64,000 nucleotides of DNA from Paraglaciecola marina (lineage in GTDB: Bacteria > Pseudomonadota > Gammaproteobacteria > Enterobacterales > Alteromonadaceae). Shown here in pieces: positions 25,366 through 34,314 of this stretch. Below the pieces are notes generated by a model that did no database searches, was not told the origin of the DNA, and saw nothing but the letters and a program-made list of their open reading frames with translations. The position numbers and the translations under genes are program-made. The stretch is from contig NZ_SAIS01000007.1 of the NCBI RefSeq assembly GCF_004360155.1, forward strand, positions 1 to 64,000, read 5' to 3'. The first letter of the stretch is position 1. Each line of letters begins with the position of its first letter.

Positions 25366-26093
25366 AAGAAATTTTGCTAGGTGTGAATATTGATCATATA
25401 GCGACACTACGCAATGCTCGGGGAACACAGTATCCAGATCCTGTTCATGCAGCTGAAATTGCCGAACGAGCAGGGGCAGATGGTATAACTGTCCATTTAA
25501 GAGAAGATAGGCGACATATCGTTGACCGCGATGTACAAATTTTAAAGCAAACCATTCAAACTCGTATGAATTTAGAAATGGCAGTAACCGATGAAATGTT
25601 ACTGATTGCTGAGCAAACTTTGCCAGAATTTTGTTGTCTTGTACCCGAGAAGCGTGAAGAGCTAACAACAGAAGGCGGTTTAGACGTTGCCGGTAACCTA
25701 ACTAAAATGACAGCAGCGTGCGAACGCTTGGCGGCAGCTGGTATTTTAGTATCTTTGTTTATTGATGCTGATAAAACTCAAATTGATGCTGCGATAGTCG
25801 CGGGTGCACCTTATATCGAAATTCATACTGGACAATATGCTGAAGCTAGCAATGAACAAGAGCAGCAAAAAGAACTCGCTGTTTTGATTGAAGGTATAAA
25901 ATACGCTCACTCAAAAGGTCTTAAAGTTAATGCGGGTCATGGTTTGCATTATCATAATGTTAAACCTATTGCGGCTATAGAAGAGTTGTACGAGTTAAAT
26001 ATTGGTCATGCAATCATAGCGCGCGCAGCTTTTGATGGCCTGGCAAAGGCAGTGAGTGACATGCGTAGACTTATGCAAGAAGCTAGGGTGTAG
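25362..26093 (+). CDS. pdxJ: Pyridoxine 5'-phosphate synthase
   Basis: The enzyme (243 residues, TIM barrel) condenses 1-deoxyxylulose-5-phosphate with 3-amino-2-oxopropyl phosphate in de novo vitamin B6 synthesis. [20 protein letters not shown] at the N-terminus, [42 protein letters not shown] and [12 protein letters not shown] are the conserved active-site segments. It overlaps recO by 4 bp and is followed by acpS after 5 bp. Confidence 0.97.
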   Translation: MKEILLGVNIDHIATLRNARGTQYPDPVHAAEIAERAGADGITVHLREDRRHIVDRDVQILKQTIQTRMNLEMAVTDEMLLIAEQTLPEFCCLVPEKREELTTEGGLDVAGNLTKMTAACERLAAAGILVSLFIDADKTQIDAAIVAGAPYIEIHTGQYAEASNEQEQQKELAVLIEGIKYAHSKGLKVNAGHGLHYHNVKPIAAIEELYELNIGHAIIARAAFDGLAKAVSDMRRLMQEARV

Positions 26094-26098
26094 AATCT

Positions 26099-26479
26099 AT
26101 GGCGATAGCAGGATTAGGCACTGACATAGTTGAAATTGTGCGTATGGAGCACCTTATTAGTCACTCTACCCGTATAGCCGAGCGCATTTTAACTTCGGCC
26201 GAATTGCAAATATTTGAAACTCATAAGTTTCCAGCTCAATTTTTAGCTAAGCGATTTGCTGCTAAAGAGGCAGCGGTGAAAGCCCTAGGCACAGGTATTG
26301 CAAACGGAGTAGGGTTTAAAGATGTCGAAGTGATTAATCTTCCATCAGGCCAGCCCAGTCTTGTTTTTACAGGTAAATTCGCTGAAATTTGTGAACAAAA
26401 ACAGATTACTAATAGTTTTATATCGATTTCTGATGAAAAACACTACGCCGTTGTGACTGTAGTGTTAGAGTCACTTTAA
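26099..26479 (+). CDS. acpS: Holo-[acyl-carrier-protein] synthase
   Basis: This 126-residue AcpS-type phosphopantetheinyl transferase transfers 4'-phosphopantetheine from CoA to ACP. The motifs GLGTDIVEI (Mg-binding Asp) and FLAKRFAAKEAAVKALGTG (catalytic Glu/Lys) are present, and the length is that of the trimeric AcpS family. It is the last gene of recO-pdxJ-acpS. The 168 bp to relA hold two small hairpins (GTGAG/CTCAC near 26563 and GGGA/TCCC near 26587) but no clear terminator. Confidence 0.96.
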   Translation: MAIAGLGTDIVEIVRMEHLISHSTRIAERILTSAELQIFETHKFPAQFLAKRFAAKEAAVKALGTGIANGVGFKDVEVINLPSGQPSLVFTGKFAEICEQKQITNSFISISDEKHYAVVTVVLESL

Positions 26480-26647
26480 TTAAATGCACTCGATTGGTGC
26501 TGAAATTATCCTTGTTGTGGCAAGACTAAGCGGGTGATTTTTAGGTTTAATATCCAGACCTGTGAGACACACTCACGAAAGAGCAGGGGATTGTGAAAGT
26601 CCCAATTTACATATCTAAATAGATATATCTGAAGTAAGGCTTGTTTT

Positions 26648-28813
26648 ATGGTTTCAATTCGTAAAGTACATGAAGAAAAGCGCCCTCCATTCTCAGAGTG
26701 GTTAGCGGGGCTCAACTTGCCTGAATCAAGCAAGCAGAAGATTCGTGACGTTTCGGATACCCCTGAAATATTATTGACCGGCCAAGAAATGGTGGAAATT
26801 CTCCATGAGTTACATATGGATGATGAAACCCTTCAAGCGGCTCTTATCTATCCTTACTGTGAAGTTCACCAATTAAATGAAGGTGAGATAGCCGAGCAAT
26901 TTGGTGAAGGCATTCAAAAGTTAATTGTCGGTGTAAGGCGCATGGATGCCATCAAGTCTTTACATACTCGGGCTAACAGTGCCCGCAAAAATGATGAAGC
27001 ACAAATCGATAACGTTAGGCGTATGTTGCTCGCTATGGTTGAAGATGTAAGAGCTGTAGTGCTTAAGCTTGCAGAACGTATATGTGCCTTACAAAAAGTA
27101 AAAAATGAAGATGAAGAAACCCGAGTTCTAGTGGCTCGTGAATGTGCCAACATTTATGCGCCATTAGCTAATAGGCTAGGAATAGGCCAGCTTAAGTGGG
27201 AATTAGAAGATCACTCGTTTCGTTACTTACACCCTAAGTCATATAAACAAATTGCTAAATTATTAGACGAGCGCAGAACCGATAGAGAAGTTTACATCGT
27301 TGATTTTGTAGAAGAGTTACAATCCGTTCTCGATGCGCAAAAAATTAAAGCTAAGGTCTATGGAAGGCCTAAACATATTTATAGCATCTGGAAAAAGATG
27401 CAGAAAAAAGACCTGACTTTTGAACAGTTGTACGATATTCGTGCTGTCAGAATCATAGCTGAACGCCTGCAGGACTGTTACGCTGCTTTAGGTGTAGTGC
27501 ATGCCAATTGGCATCATTTACCACAAGAGTTTGATGATTATATTGCAACACCCAAAGCTAACGGATATCAGTCTATTCATACTGTGACTTTGGGCAAACA
27601 AGGCAAAACCATAGAGATACAAATCCGTACCGATAAAATGCACCAAGACGCAGAGTTAGGTGTGGCTGCCCATTGGCGTTACAAAGAAGGCACTGCATCT
27701 GGGCGCTCAGGGTATGAAGAGCGCATAAACTGGCTGCGTAAAATTTTGCAGTGGCAAGATGAAGTCTCGGACTCTGGTGATTTGGTAGAAGAGCTCCGAA
27801 GCCAAGTGTTTGACGATAGAGTGTACGTGTTTACACCAAATGGTGATGTGGTTGATTTACCGTTGGGCTCTACTCCATTGGATTTTGCTTATTACATTCA
27901 TAGTAATGTTGGTCATAGATGCAACGGTGCCAAAGTAGGGGGCCGAATTGTGCCTTTTACCTATCAATTACAAACGGGCGACCAAGTCGAAGTGTTAACG
28001 GGTAAACATTCCAATCCTAGCCGAGATTGGATGCATCCTGGGTTAGGATATGTTTACTCTTCTCGGGCGCGGGCCAAAATTCAAACTTACTTTAAAAGAC
28101 AAGATAAAAGTAAAAATGCCATAGCCGGAAAAGAGTTACTTGATAGAGAGCTAGGTAAATTAGGCATAGATGGTAAAGTGGCCAGTGATGCTACTGAGCG
28201 CTTTAATATGCAGAGTCTAGAAGATTTATATTCAGCCTTAGGCGCTGGCGATATTCGCATTATGCAAGTTGTTCATTATTTGCAGCAAAAGCATGCACCA
28301 GAGCCAGAGCCTGAATTAGATCTAAAAATTGTGTCACGAAAACCTTCAAACCTTAAAAAAGACACTATAGTAGTAGAGGGTGTGGGTAATTTGCTCCATC
28401 AAATTGCCGGTTGTTGTCAGCCTCTGCCTGGTGAACCAATTCAAGGTTATATTACTCAAGGTCGTGGGGTGAGTGTTCACAGGCAAGATTGCGACCAATT
28501 GGCGCATCTACTTGAAACTCACCCAGAACGTCAAATTGATGTAAATTGGGCTAGTGATATACAAGGTGCCTTTCAAACCAAAGTCGTGGTGCAGAGTACC
28601 GACAGGGCTGGTGTGTTAAGAGATGTTACCACCGTTTTAACTAACGAAAGAGTGAGTTTACTTGGGGTGAATAGCTCTAGTGATACTAAACTCAATACGG
28701 CCAAAATTGAGCTGAACATTGAAGTTAAAGACTTAACTACATTGTTAAAAACTATTGCAAGATTGCAGTCAGTGAAAGGTGTAACTAATGTATACAAAAC
28801 GGATAACGGTTAA
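26648..28813 (+). CDS. relA: GTP pyrophosphokinase RelA
   Basis: This is the 721-residue ribosome-associated (p)ppGpp synthetase. It has an N-terminal pseudo-hydrolase domain, with QAALIYPYCEVHQL in the place of the HD motif, which marks RelA rather than SpoT. The synthetase domain has YGRPKHIYSIWKKMQ, YDIRAVRIIAE, the G-loop region YIATPKANGYQSIHT and EIQIRTDKMHQDAELGVAAH. A TGS domain (DDRVYVFTPNGDVVDLP), a zinc-finger-like CCQPLPGE region and a C-terminal ACT domain complete it. The order relA-mazG matches E. coli. mazG follows after 3-6 bp. Confidence 0.95.
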   Translation: MVSIRKVHEEKRPPFSEWLAGLNLPESSKQKIRDVSDTPEILLTGQEMVEILHELHMDDETLQAALIYPYCEVHQLNEGEIAEQFGEGIQKLIVGVRRMDAIKSLHTRANSARKNDEAQIDNVRRMLLAMVEDVRAVVLKLAERICALQKVKNEDEETRVLVARECANIYAPLANRLGIGQLKWELEDHSFRYLHPKSYKQIAKLLDERRTDREVYIVDFVEELQSVLDAQKIKAKVYGRPKHIYSIWKKMQKKDLTFEQLYDIRAVRIIAERLQDCYAALGVVHANWHHLPQEFDDYIATPKANGYQSIHTVTLGKQGKTIEIQIRTDKMHQDAELGVAAHWRYKEGTASGRSGYEERINWLRKILQWQDEVSDSGDLVEELRSQVFDDRVYVFTPNGDVVDLPLGSTPLDFAYYIHSNVGHRCNGAKVGGRIVPFTYQLQTGDQVEVLTGKHSNPSRDWMHPGLGYVYSSRARAKIQTYFKRQDKSKNAIAGKELLDRELGKLGIDGKVASDATERFNMQSLEDLYSALGAGDIRIMQVVHYLQQKHAPEPEPELDLKIVSRKPSNLKKDTIVVEGVGNLLHQIAGCCQPLPGEPIQGYITQGRGVSVHRQDCDQLAHLLETHPERQIDVNWASDIQGAFQTKVVVQSTDRAGVLRDVTTVLTNERVSLLGVNSSSDTKLNTAKIELNIEVKDLTTLLKTIARLQSVKGVTNVYKTDNG

Positions 28814-28816
28814 TCC

Positions 28817-29617
28817 TTGGTGAATCAAGGTGTCCCGCCTATTGAAAAACTTCTACAGATTATGCAACGTTTGCGTGATCCTGATTTGGGTTGCCCATGG
28901 GATCAACAACAAACCTTTGAAACGATTGTGCCCTATACTATTGAAGAAACCTATGAAGTAGCGGATGCCATAGCCCGTAAAGATATGATAGATATAAAAG
29001 ATGAGCTTGGAGATCTATTGTTTCAAGTAGTGTTTTATGGTCAGTTAGGGGCAGAACAACAAGCATTTACCTTTGACGATATTGCCCAGGGGATAAGTGA
29101 TAAGTTAGTGCGGCGTCATCCCCATGTGTTTGCAGACAGTAAAGCTAAAAATGAGCTTGAGTTATCAAAACAGTGGGATGCCATCAAAGCACAAGAACGG
29201 GCTAACACCAAAAAAGATACCGATGAGAGTGTTTTGGCGAACTTACCTAGTGGCCTAACCCCTTTATTAAAAGCTTACAAAATACAAAAACAATGTGCCA
29301 AAGTCGGGTTCGATTGGCCTATACTAGAGCCCGTTGTTGAAAAGGTTCATGAAGAAATTCAAGAAGTATTGCAAGAAGTTCAAGCAGATAATCCCAATCA
29401 AGAAGCAATAGAAGAAGAAGTTGGTGATTTATTATTTTCTGTGGTTAACCTTGCCAGACACCTTAATGTAAATGCCGAAAGTGCTTTAATTAAGGCTAAT
29501 AACAAATTTGAGCAGCGTTTTAGACAAGTAGAAATAATTTTAAAAAATCATGAGTCTTCAATTCATTCAGCAGGATTAGATGAAATGGAAGCCGCATGGC
29601 AACAAGTGAAAAACTAA
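28817..29617 (+). CDS. mazG: Nucleoside triphosphate pyrophosphohydrolase MazG
   Basis: This is a 266-residue all-alpha NTP-PPase with two MazG repeats: RLRDPDLGCPWDQQQTFETI, EETYEVADAI and KDELGDLLFQVVFY in the first, then VHEEIQEVLQEV, EEEVGDLLFSVVNLAR and NKFEQRFRQVE in the second. It hydrolyses noncanonical NTPs to NMP and PPi and in E. coli also modulates ppGpp. The start is either TTG 28817 or GTG 28820, immediately after the relA stop, so it is translationally linked to relA. Confidence 0.94.
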   Translation: MVNQGVPPIEKLLQIMQRLRDPDLGCPWDQQQTFETIVPYTIEETYEVADAIARKDMIDIKDELGDLLFQVVFYGQLGAEQQAFTFDDIAQGISDKLVRRHPHVFADSKAKNELELSKQWDAIKAQERANTKKDTDESVLANLPSGLTPLLKAYKIQKQCAKVGFDWPILEPVVEKVHEEIQEVLQEVQADNPNQEAIEEEVGDLLFSVVNLARHLNVNAESALIKANNKFEQRFRQVEIILKNHESSIHSAGLDEMEAAWQQVKN

Positions 29618-29711
29618 AGAGTAGTTTTTCTATAACTCGATGTTTGGTTTGTTTAAGATCTAAACTAATATGTCGATACTAACTTATGATATTAGTAAAT
29701 AAAGGATCTGT

Positions 29712-30806
29712 ATGTTTGTTTTTTCTTCACAGCATAAAAAAGTAGAATCACAGAAAAAAGAATTACAACAAACTGTGGTTGAATTATCGCAGCAAGTAGA
29801 CGCTTTACGAGCAGAGAATATAGAACTCAAAGCCGACGCGGAGGCTAAATCTTTAGCTGCATCATCACCTGACAATTACGAAAAAATATTAGTTAAATGT
29901 ACTATTGATTCTATGGGCCAAGTTGAAGGTATCAGGCAGACAGTGCTTGATTCATTTCAACGTATTGAAAAGCAGAGTGAATCCATAACAGATATTAACC
30001 AGTTATTTGACACTTCAACAGAATCTTTAGACACAATAGCTAAGTCAATGGCTGGCTTAAGTTCAAAAATGGTTGCAATGACCACCAATATCTCAGGTCT
30101 TTCTGATAAAGCCGATAATATAAATACATTCGTAACTACTATCACAAGTATATCAGATCAAACTAATCTATTAGCCTTAAATGCTGCTATAGAGGCAGCT
30201 AGAGCAGGGGATGCCGGGCGAGGGTTTAGTGTGGTTGCAGATGAAGTGCGTTCCCTTGCAAATGAAACCAATAAATCAGCGAGCGAAGTAGCAGATTTAG
30301 TAGGTGATATTATTTCATCAACCAAAAGTGCTGTGGATTCGGTGGATGAAATCAAAGATAACAACGATACTCTATCTATTGGAGTTAGTGAGTTAGACAA
30401 TAATTTCAGTTCAATTATTGCTTGTTGTAATACCATGAAAGATGCAATAACCACTAGCTCTCATCGCTCTTTTATTCAAACCGTTAAACTAGATCATATT
30501 GTTTGGAAAAGTGAAGTTTATGCTGTTATTTATGGAATGAAAGATAAAGGAATTAATGATTTTGAAGACCATAAAATATGTCGTTTAGGGAAGTGGTACC
30601 AAGGTGAAGGCAAACAAAAGTACTCTGATAATACCTCTTTCAGAAGTTTAGACCGCTGCCACGCTGAAGTGCATTCAAATGGCTTAAAAGCAATGCAGCT
30701 CTTCGCTGAGAACAATAAAGATGAAGCAGTGAAATATCTAGTTAAAATGGAAGATGCAGGGCAAGAAGTCATGTCTTGTTTAGATGACTTAGCTGAGGCA
30801 TTGTAA
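29712..30806 (+). CDS. Soluble methyl-accepting chemotaxis protein with C-terminal CZB zinc domain
   Basis: The protein has 364 residues and no membrane segment. An N-terminal coiled coil (about 8-45) is followed by the MCP signalling hairpin, tip motif [20 protein letters not shown] then [14 protein letters not shown] at about 150-185. The C-terminal CZB domain has [10 protein letters not shown], the sensor Cys in CRLGKWY and HAEVHSNG, which form the His3-Cys zinc site. CZB chemoreceptors such as TlpD sense zinc or hypochlorite. It should act in a cytoplasmic or membrane-associated array through CheA/CheW. No che genes are near. Confidence 0.92.
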   Translation: MFVFSSQHKKVESQKKELQQTVVELSQQVDALRAENIELKADAEAKSLAASSPDNYEKILVKCTIDSMGQVEGIRQTVLDSFQRIEKQSESITDINQLFDTSTESLDTIAKSMAGLSSKMVAMTTNISGLSDKADNINTFVTTITSISDQTNLLALNAAIEAARAGDAGRGFSVVADEVRSLANETNKSASEVADLVGDIISSTKSAVDSVDEIKDNNDTLSIGVSELDNNFSSIIACCNTMKDAITTSSHRSFIQTVKLDHIVWKSEVYAVIYGMKDKGINDFEDHKICRLGKWYQGEGKQKYSDNTSFRSLDRCHAEVHSNGLKAMQLFAENNKDEAVKYLVKMEDAGQEVMSCLDDLAEAL

Positions 30807-30816
30807 TTCAAAAGGG

Positions 30817-30853
30817 CACAAACTCATTTAGTTAAAAGTGAGTTTGTGTTTCT
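30817..30853. terminator. Bidirectional terminator between converging genes
   Basis: CACAAACTCA (30817-30826) pairs with TGAGTTTGTG (30839-30848), followed by TTTCTG on the plus strand. It lies between the chemoreceptor stop (+) and the protease stop (-). Confidence 0.75.
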
Positions 30854-30873
30854 GATTTCTAATGGTTCTTGAG

Positions 30874-32973
30874 TTACTTCCGCACTTTTCCTTGTAGTCC
30901 AAACCTACCCATCAAGCTAACTAACATCATAAGTGTTAGCCAAAACATACTCCCTCCACCTGAAGAGCTACTAGTTGTAGTGACGGGGGTTGTTGTTTCG
31001 GTGTCTACTGGCGTAAAACTAACATTCTGAATAAACCCCTTGTCTTCACCAGCACTGGTATTTAAGTCTTTACTATAAACCCAGGTAATCAGGTTTTCAC
31101 CAGCTGATAACTCTATAGTGTATTCACTGAACTCAACTTCTCCGGAGATATAATCGAGTAATTCATCATTTAAATACACAAATAGTGCGTCGTAGGGTTC
31201 ATAGTCCTCATCTGTGACCTCCAAAGAGGTATTTTCTTCTGATGAAACAGCCCACTCGAAGGTAAAAGTACCCTCACTGTCTACTAAGGCTACAACTGTA
31301 CTTTCTTGTAAATCGCTAATGGCACCACTTTCAATACCTTGAACATTATTAGACACCCAACCTAGATCCCCTGTGCCTCCACTGAACCAAGTTACTGCCG
31401 TTTCTCCTACTAAGGCTCCAATTGAATTGGACTCACCTAGTGCAAGAGCGGTTAAATTTAAGCTGTTTGCTGGTATGTTCTCGTCATCGGTTACAATACT
31501 AACAATTGCATCTAAGTCTTCACTAATTGATGGAGTGTAAATTACAGTTATTTCACAGCTTTCAGTCGCTTCAAGAGTAGTGCAATTGTTGCTATCTATA
31601 CTCACAGCTGTACTACCAGTCACCTCAAAGCTTAATGTAGCTGTTGATACACTATTGTTAGATACCGTAAAGTCTTCAGTGTAAGAATTGCCCTCTAAAA
31701 CACTACCAAAGTCAAACTGGGTTTCGATGGCTACTCCACCTGTTATGTTATTTATCCAGTCAATATATTGAGATACTCGGGTATACACACCAGGGTAGCC
31801 TTCTGCGGCACAGCCAAACCCAAAGCTTACTATGCCAACTTGTTGTACCCCTGAACCAGTATTAATAACTAATGGCCCACCACTATCTCCTTGGCAAGAG
31901 CCTTTGCCACCCTCAGGAATAGCAGCGCAAATCATGTTACTGGTTATATCTTCGTCATCAACCAACACACTTTCATTTAATATGTCTATGCATTGTTCAT
32001 TAGTCATTAACTGTAAGTCGACTTGGCGCAATATATCGGGAAAACCTGAAGTAGCGCCTTCTCCTGGTTCATAACCGGTTGTGCCTCCCCAACCCGCCAC
32101 TGTGGCTATACTGTTTTCAATAGCATATTGAGAGGTTACCTCTGAAGTCGCAATGGTTACTGCTGATGTATTTACTGATTCTGCTAATTCAACAATGGCA
32201 ATATCGTTTTCAAATGTATTGCTGTTATATGAAGGGTGTATGTATACATTAGCAATGTCTATGGCGTTATCCGCACCGTCTGATAAGTCGTACTCTCCTA
32301 TATTCATTTTAAGAAAGCTAGCGCTGCCGTCTTCCACACAATGGGCAGCCGTTATTACCCATTTGTCTCCAATAAAAGAGCCTCCGCAAACTATCTCTTG
32401 TGCTAGGGAAGTTGAGTCACTAACACTTATACTTGCTATACTGCCTAACTCTTCTAATAGAATTAAACCATCTGCTCGAGTAATTGCTAATACAGGTATA
32501 GTGCCTGTGTAATCTGATCCTAAGGTGCCTTCAATGTTTCCTTCTTCTTCATTATTATAAATGATTGCGCCTACACCGCCTGCAGCTTCACAGTTATCAG
32601 CTTTTTCAGAGAAGTTTATTTCGCCTCTTTCAATGAGACAGACTTTTGCATCGGCATCCACACATAATTCATCCGCAATACCACATGACACAAGTTCGGC
32701 ACTTGCGGAACCAGCTACACCGTAAGTAAAGTAATCACTTGTATAGCTAATATTGTCAACTTCTAAGCTAGTAGTTATGACATTGATGGTGTTTACATAC
32801 GCTGCTATCCATGGCCAATCACTAACATCGGCTACCTCACCGCCAACTATTCGAGACTCAATTAAAGAGTTATTGCTTTTAGTATTTAATAAGCTGCTGT
32901 CACTAGCGGAAAATACGTAAGGAGAGATAGTAAGTATCGCCCAAGGGAAGATAGCGGTTAGCAGTCTATTCAT
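30874..32973 (-). CDS. Secreted trypsin-like serine protease with inserted PA domain and GlyGly-CTERM sorting signal
   Basis: From ATG 32973 (AGGAA at proper spacing) the protein has 699 residues. A signal peptide is followed by a short propeptide and R-IVGG, the trypsin activation site. A PA domain of about 130 residues then splits the N-terminal strand from CGGSFI. Next come catalytic His (TAAHC), Asp (ENDIAIVEL) and Ser (CQGDSGGPL). A choice-of-anchor-like beta domain (FDFGSVLEGNSYTEDFTVSN) and a further beta domain follow. The C-terminus is SSSSGGGS, a hydrophobic helix and RKs, i.e. GlyGly-CTERM. It is probably exported by type II secretion and processed by rhombosortase. Substrate unknown. 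Confidence 0.88.
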   Translation of the reverse strand: MNRLLTAIFPWAILTISPYVFSASDSSLLNTKSNNSLIESRIVGGEVADVSDWPWIAAYVNTINVITTSLEVDNISYTSDYFTYGVAGSASAELVSCGIADELCVDADAKVCLIERGEINFSEKADNCEAAGGVGAIIYNNEEEGNIEGTLGSDYTGTIPVLAITRADGLILLEELGSIASISVSDSTSLAQEIVCGGSFIGDKWVITAAHCVEDGSASFLKMNIGEYDLSDGADNAIDIANVYIHPSYNSNTFENDIAIVELAESVNTSAVTIATSEVTSQYAIENSIATVAGWGGTTGYEPGEGATSGFPDILRQVDLQLMTNEQCIDILNESVLVDDEDITSNMICAAIPEGGKGSCQGDSGGPLVINTGSGVQQVGIVSFGFGCAAEGYPGVYTRVSQYIDWINNITGGVAIETQFDFGSVLEGNSYTEDFTVSNNSVSTATLSFEVTGSTAVSIDSNNCTTLEATESCEITVIYTPSISEDLDAIVSIVTDDENIPANSLNLTALALGESNSIGALVGETAVTWFSGGTGDLGWVSNNVQGIESGAISDLQESTVVALVDSEGTFTFEWAVSSEENTSLEVTDEDYEPYDALFVYLNDELLDYISGEVEFSEYTIELSAGENLITWVYSKDLNTSAGEDKGFIQNVSFTPVDTETTTPVTTTSSSSGGGSMFWLTLMMLVSLMGRFGLQGKVRK

Positions 32974-33187
32974 TAAAAAAATTCCTAAATAATACAAGTA
33001 GTAGTCATAAGTTAAAGAGATAGCTTGTTGTAACTATAAAATATAGCGACTAAAAGTCTGACCAGACATTCTGGTGATTTAATTTCAAATGTCAAAGGTT
33101 AGGCAACTAATATACAGATTTACCTAAAGTCTTTGGTATCAAAAGCGATAAATACAGTAACAGGTACTTTATTGGTGTAAATCTAAA

Positions 33188-33688
33188 TTGCTAAGTTCTG
33201 AAAATACATTAGACATAGGCTCTGCGGAATTCGCTTTGCCCAATGATTTTGAGCTTAATGGCGACATCAATCGAGCGTCACAACAAGGAGCTAAATTTTC
33301 CTTACTAATGGCAATGCTAGAGCCAAATAGCTTGCATCGGCCACGCTTTGAAGACTCAGAATCCACTTTGCGTGCTGTGGGTGAAAATTCAGAGCTTTAT
33401 CACTATCGAAGTTCACCATTAGAAGCCAACCAAGAATATTGGCAAGGCTGTAACAATACCGGGAAATTAATAGAGACTGGTTACTTGGCTTCTGCTCAGC
33501 TGTGGATGGCCATGCATCCTGAGCCTTTGTCACAACACAATAACTGCCTCAGCATAGATGAAGATGTTCTCGCCAATGCAAGTGTGTATGCTCAAAGCAG
33601 AATGAAAAACCAAACAGTAGCAGATATTAAAGTCGACGAAACAGGGCTATTTGATATTTTGGATGAACTCAATCCCATATCAGTTTAA
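33188..33688 (+). CDS. VC2046/SO_2500-family hypothetical protein
   Basis: This is a 166-residue soluble protein. The segment NGDINRASQQGAKFSLLMAM followed by LEPN, and the later YLASAQLWMAMHPEP, resemble the conserved VC2046/SO_2500 family found across Vibrio, Shewanella and Alteromonas, a family without known function. The start is TTG at 33188 with a poor SD, so the exact start is uncertain. It is followed by a small RNA-binding protein gene on the opposite strand. Confidence 0.62.
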   Translation: MLSSENTLDIGSAEFALPNDFELNGDINRASQQGAKFSLLMAMLEPNSLHRPRFEDSESTLRAVGENSELYHYRSSPLEANQEYWQGCNNTGKLIETGYLASAQLWMAMHPEPLSQHNNCLSIDEDVLANASVYAQSRMKNQTVADIKVDETGLFDILDELNPISV

Positions 33689-33724
33689 TTACCTAATGGG
33701 ATGCTATTGCTCTTTTTCACTGAG

Positions 33725-33988
33725 TTAGTTGCTAGGTGTCTCCGGTGTTTTATCTTCTGCTTTTTTAACGCGTATTTTACTATTTCCAAGTTCTTTATAA
33801 TTTAGGTTTTTAATTGCTGCTTTTGCTTCTCCTGCCTTTGGCATTTCAACAAACGCAAAACCTTTTGAATTGCCACTGACCTTATCTACAACTAAATTAC
33901 AAGATTGCACAGTTCCATATTCGTCAAACAATAGCTTAAGATCATCTTCTGTGGTTGCCCGATCTAAGTTACGAATTAATATTTTCAT
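33725..33988 (-). CDS. Small RRM-type RNA-binding protein
   Basis: This is an 87-residue single RNA-recognition-motif protein. RNP2 is KILIRNLD at the N-terminus, and RNP1 is SKGFAFVEM near residues 45-53. The last beta strand is SKIRVKKAED, followed by a short acidic/Thr tail. Such bacterial RRM proteins (RbpA-like) bind single-stranded RNA and are often cold- or growth-phase-responsive; the targets are unknown. It is monocistronic. The 33989-34314 interval upstream holds its promoter and the two hairpins described at 34230. Confidence 0.92.
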   Translation of the reverse strand: MKILIRNLDRATTEDDLKLLFDEYGTVQSCNLVVDKVSGNSKGFAFVEMPKAGEAKAAIKNLNYKELGNSKIRVKKAEDKTPETPSN

Positions 33989-34229
33989 AGAGTGTTCCCA
34001 TGTGAAAAAATGCCTGAGCCAAGCTTCAAGTCAACTCGGTATTTTTTAATAATTGAATGGCGCTACTATGCCACATGCGCCTCTCCAAAGGTTAATATTA
34101 CGCAAATATGTGTATGATCTACCTCTAAATATTTGAAACATAACCAAATAATCACGTTTTAATAGCTAGTTGGAGAGAAAGGATCTGATGGGCGACTTGG
34201 TTGATAACTTTTTTGATATAGGTAAATGA

Positions 34230-34308
34230 TTTTTAGTGCCTTAAATACTAAAAAACTTTTTAGGACGAACTTAAAGTTAACAATAGCTAACCTTAAGTTG
34301 TGTTTTTT
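34230..34308. terminator. Tandem hairpins downstream of the two-Cache gene
   Basis: TTTTTAGT/ACTAAAAA form a symmetrical hairpin at 34230-34254. AACTTAAAGTTA/TAACCTTAAGTT form a second one at about 34266-34297, followed by TGTGTTTTTT on the plus strand. They lie just after the stop of the minus-strand gene at 34315 and could end transcription from either side. The rest of the interval 33989-34229 shows no gene. Confidence 0.5.
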
Positions 34309-34314
34309 GTCCTT

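Noticed and set aside
26563-26605. Two small hairpins in the relA leader considered as a riboswitch or attenuator
   Set aside because: Stems of 4-5 bp, no T run and no known aptamer consensus.
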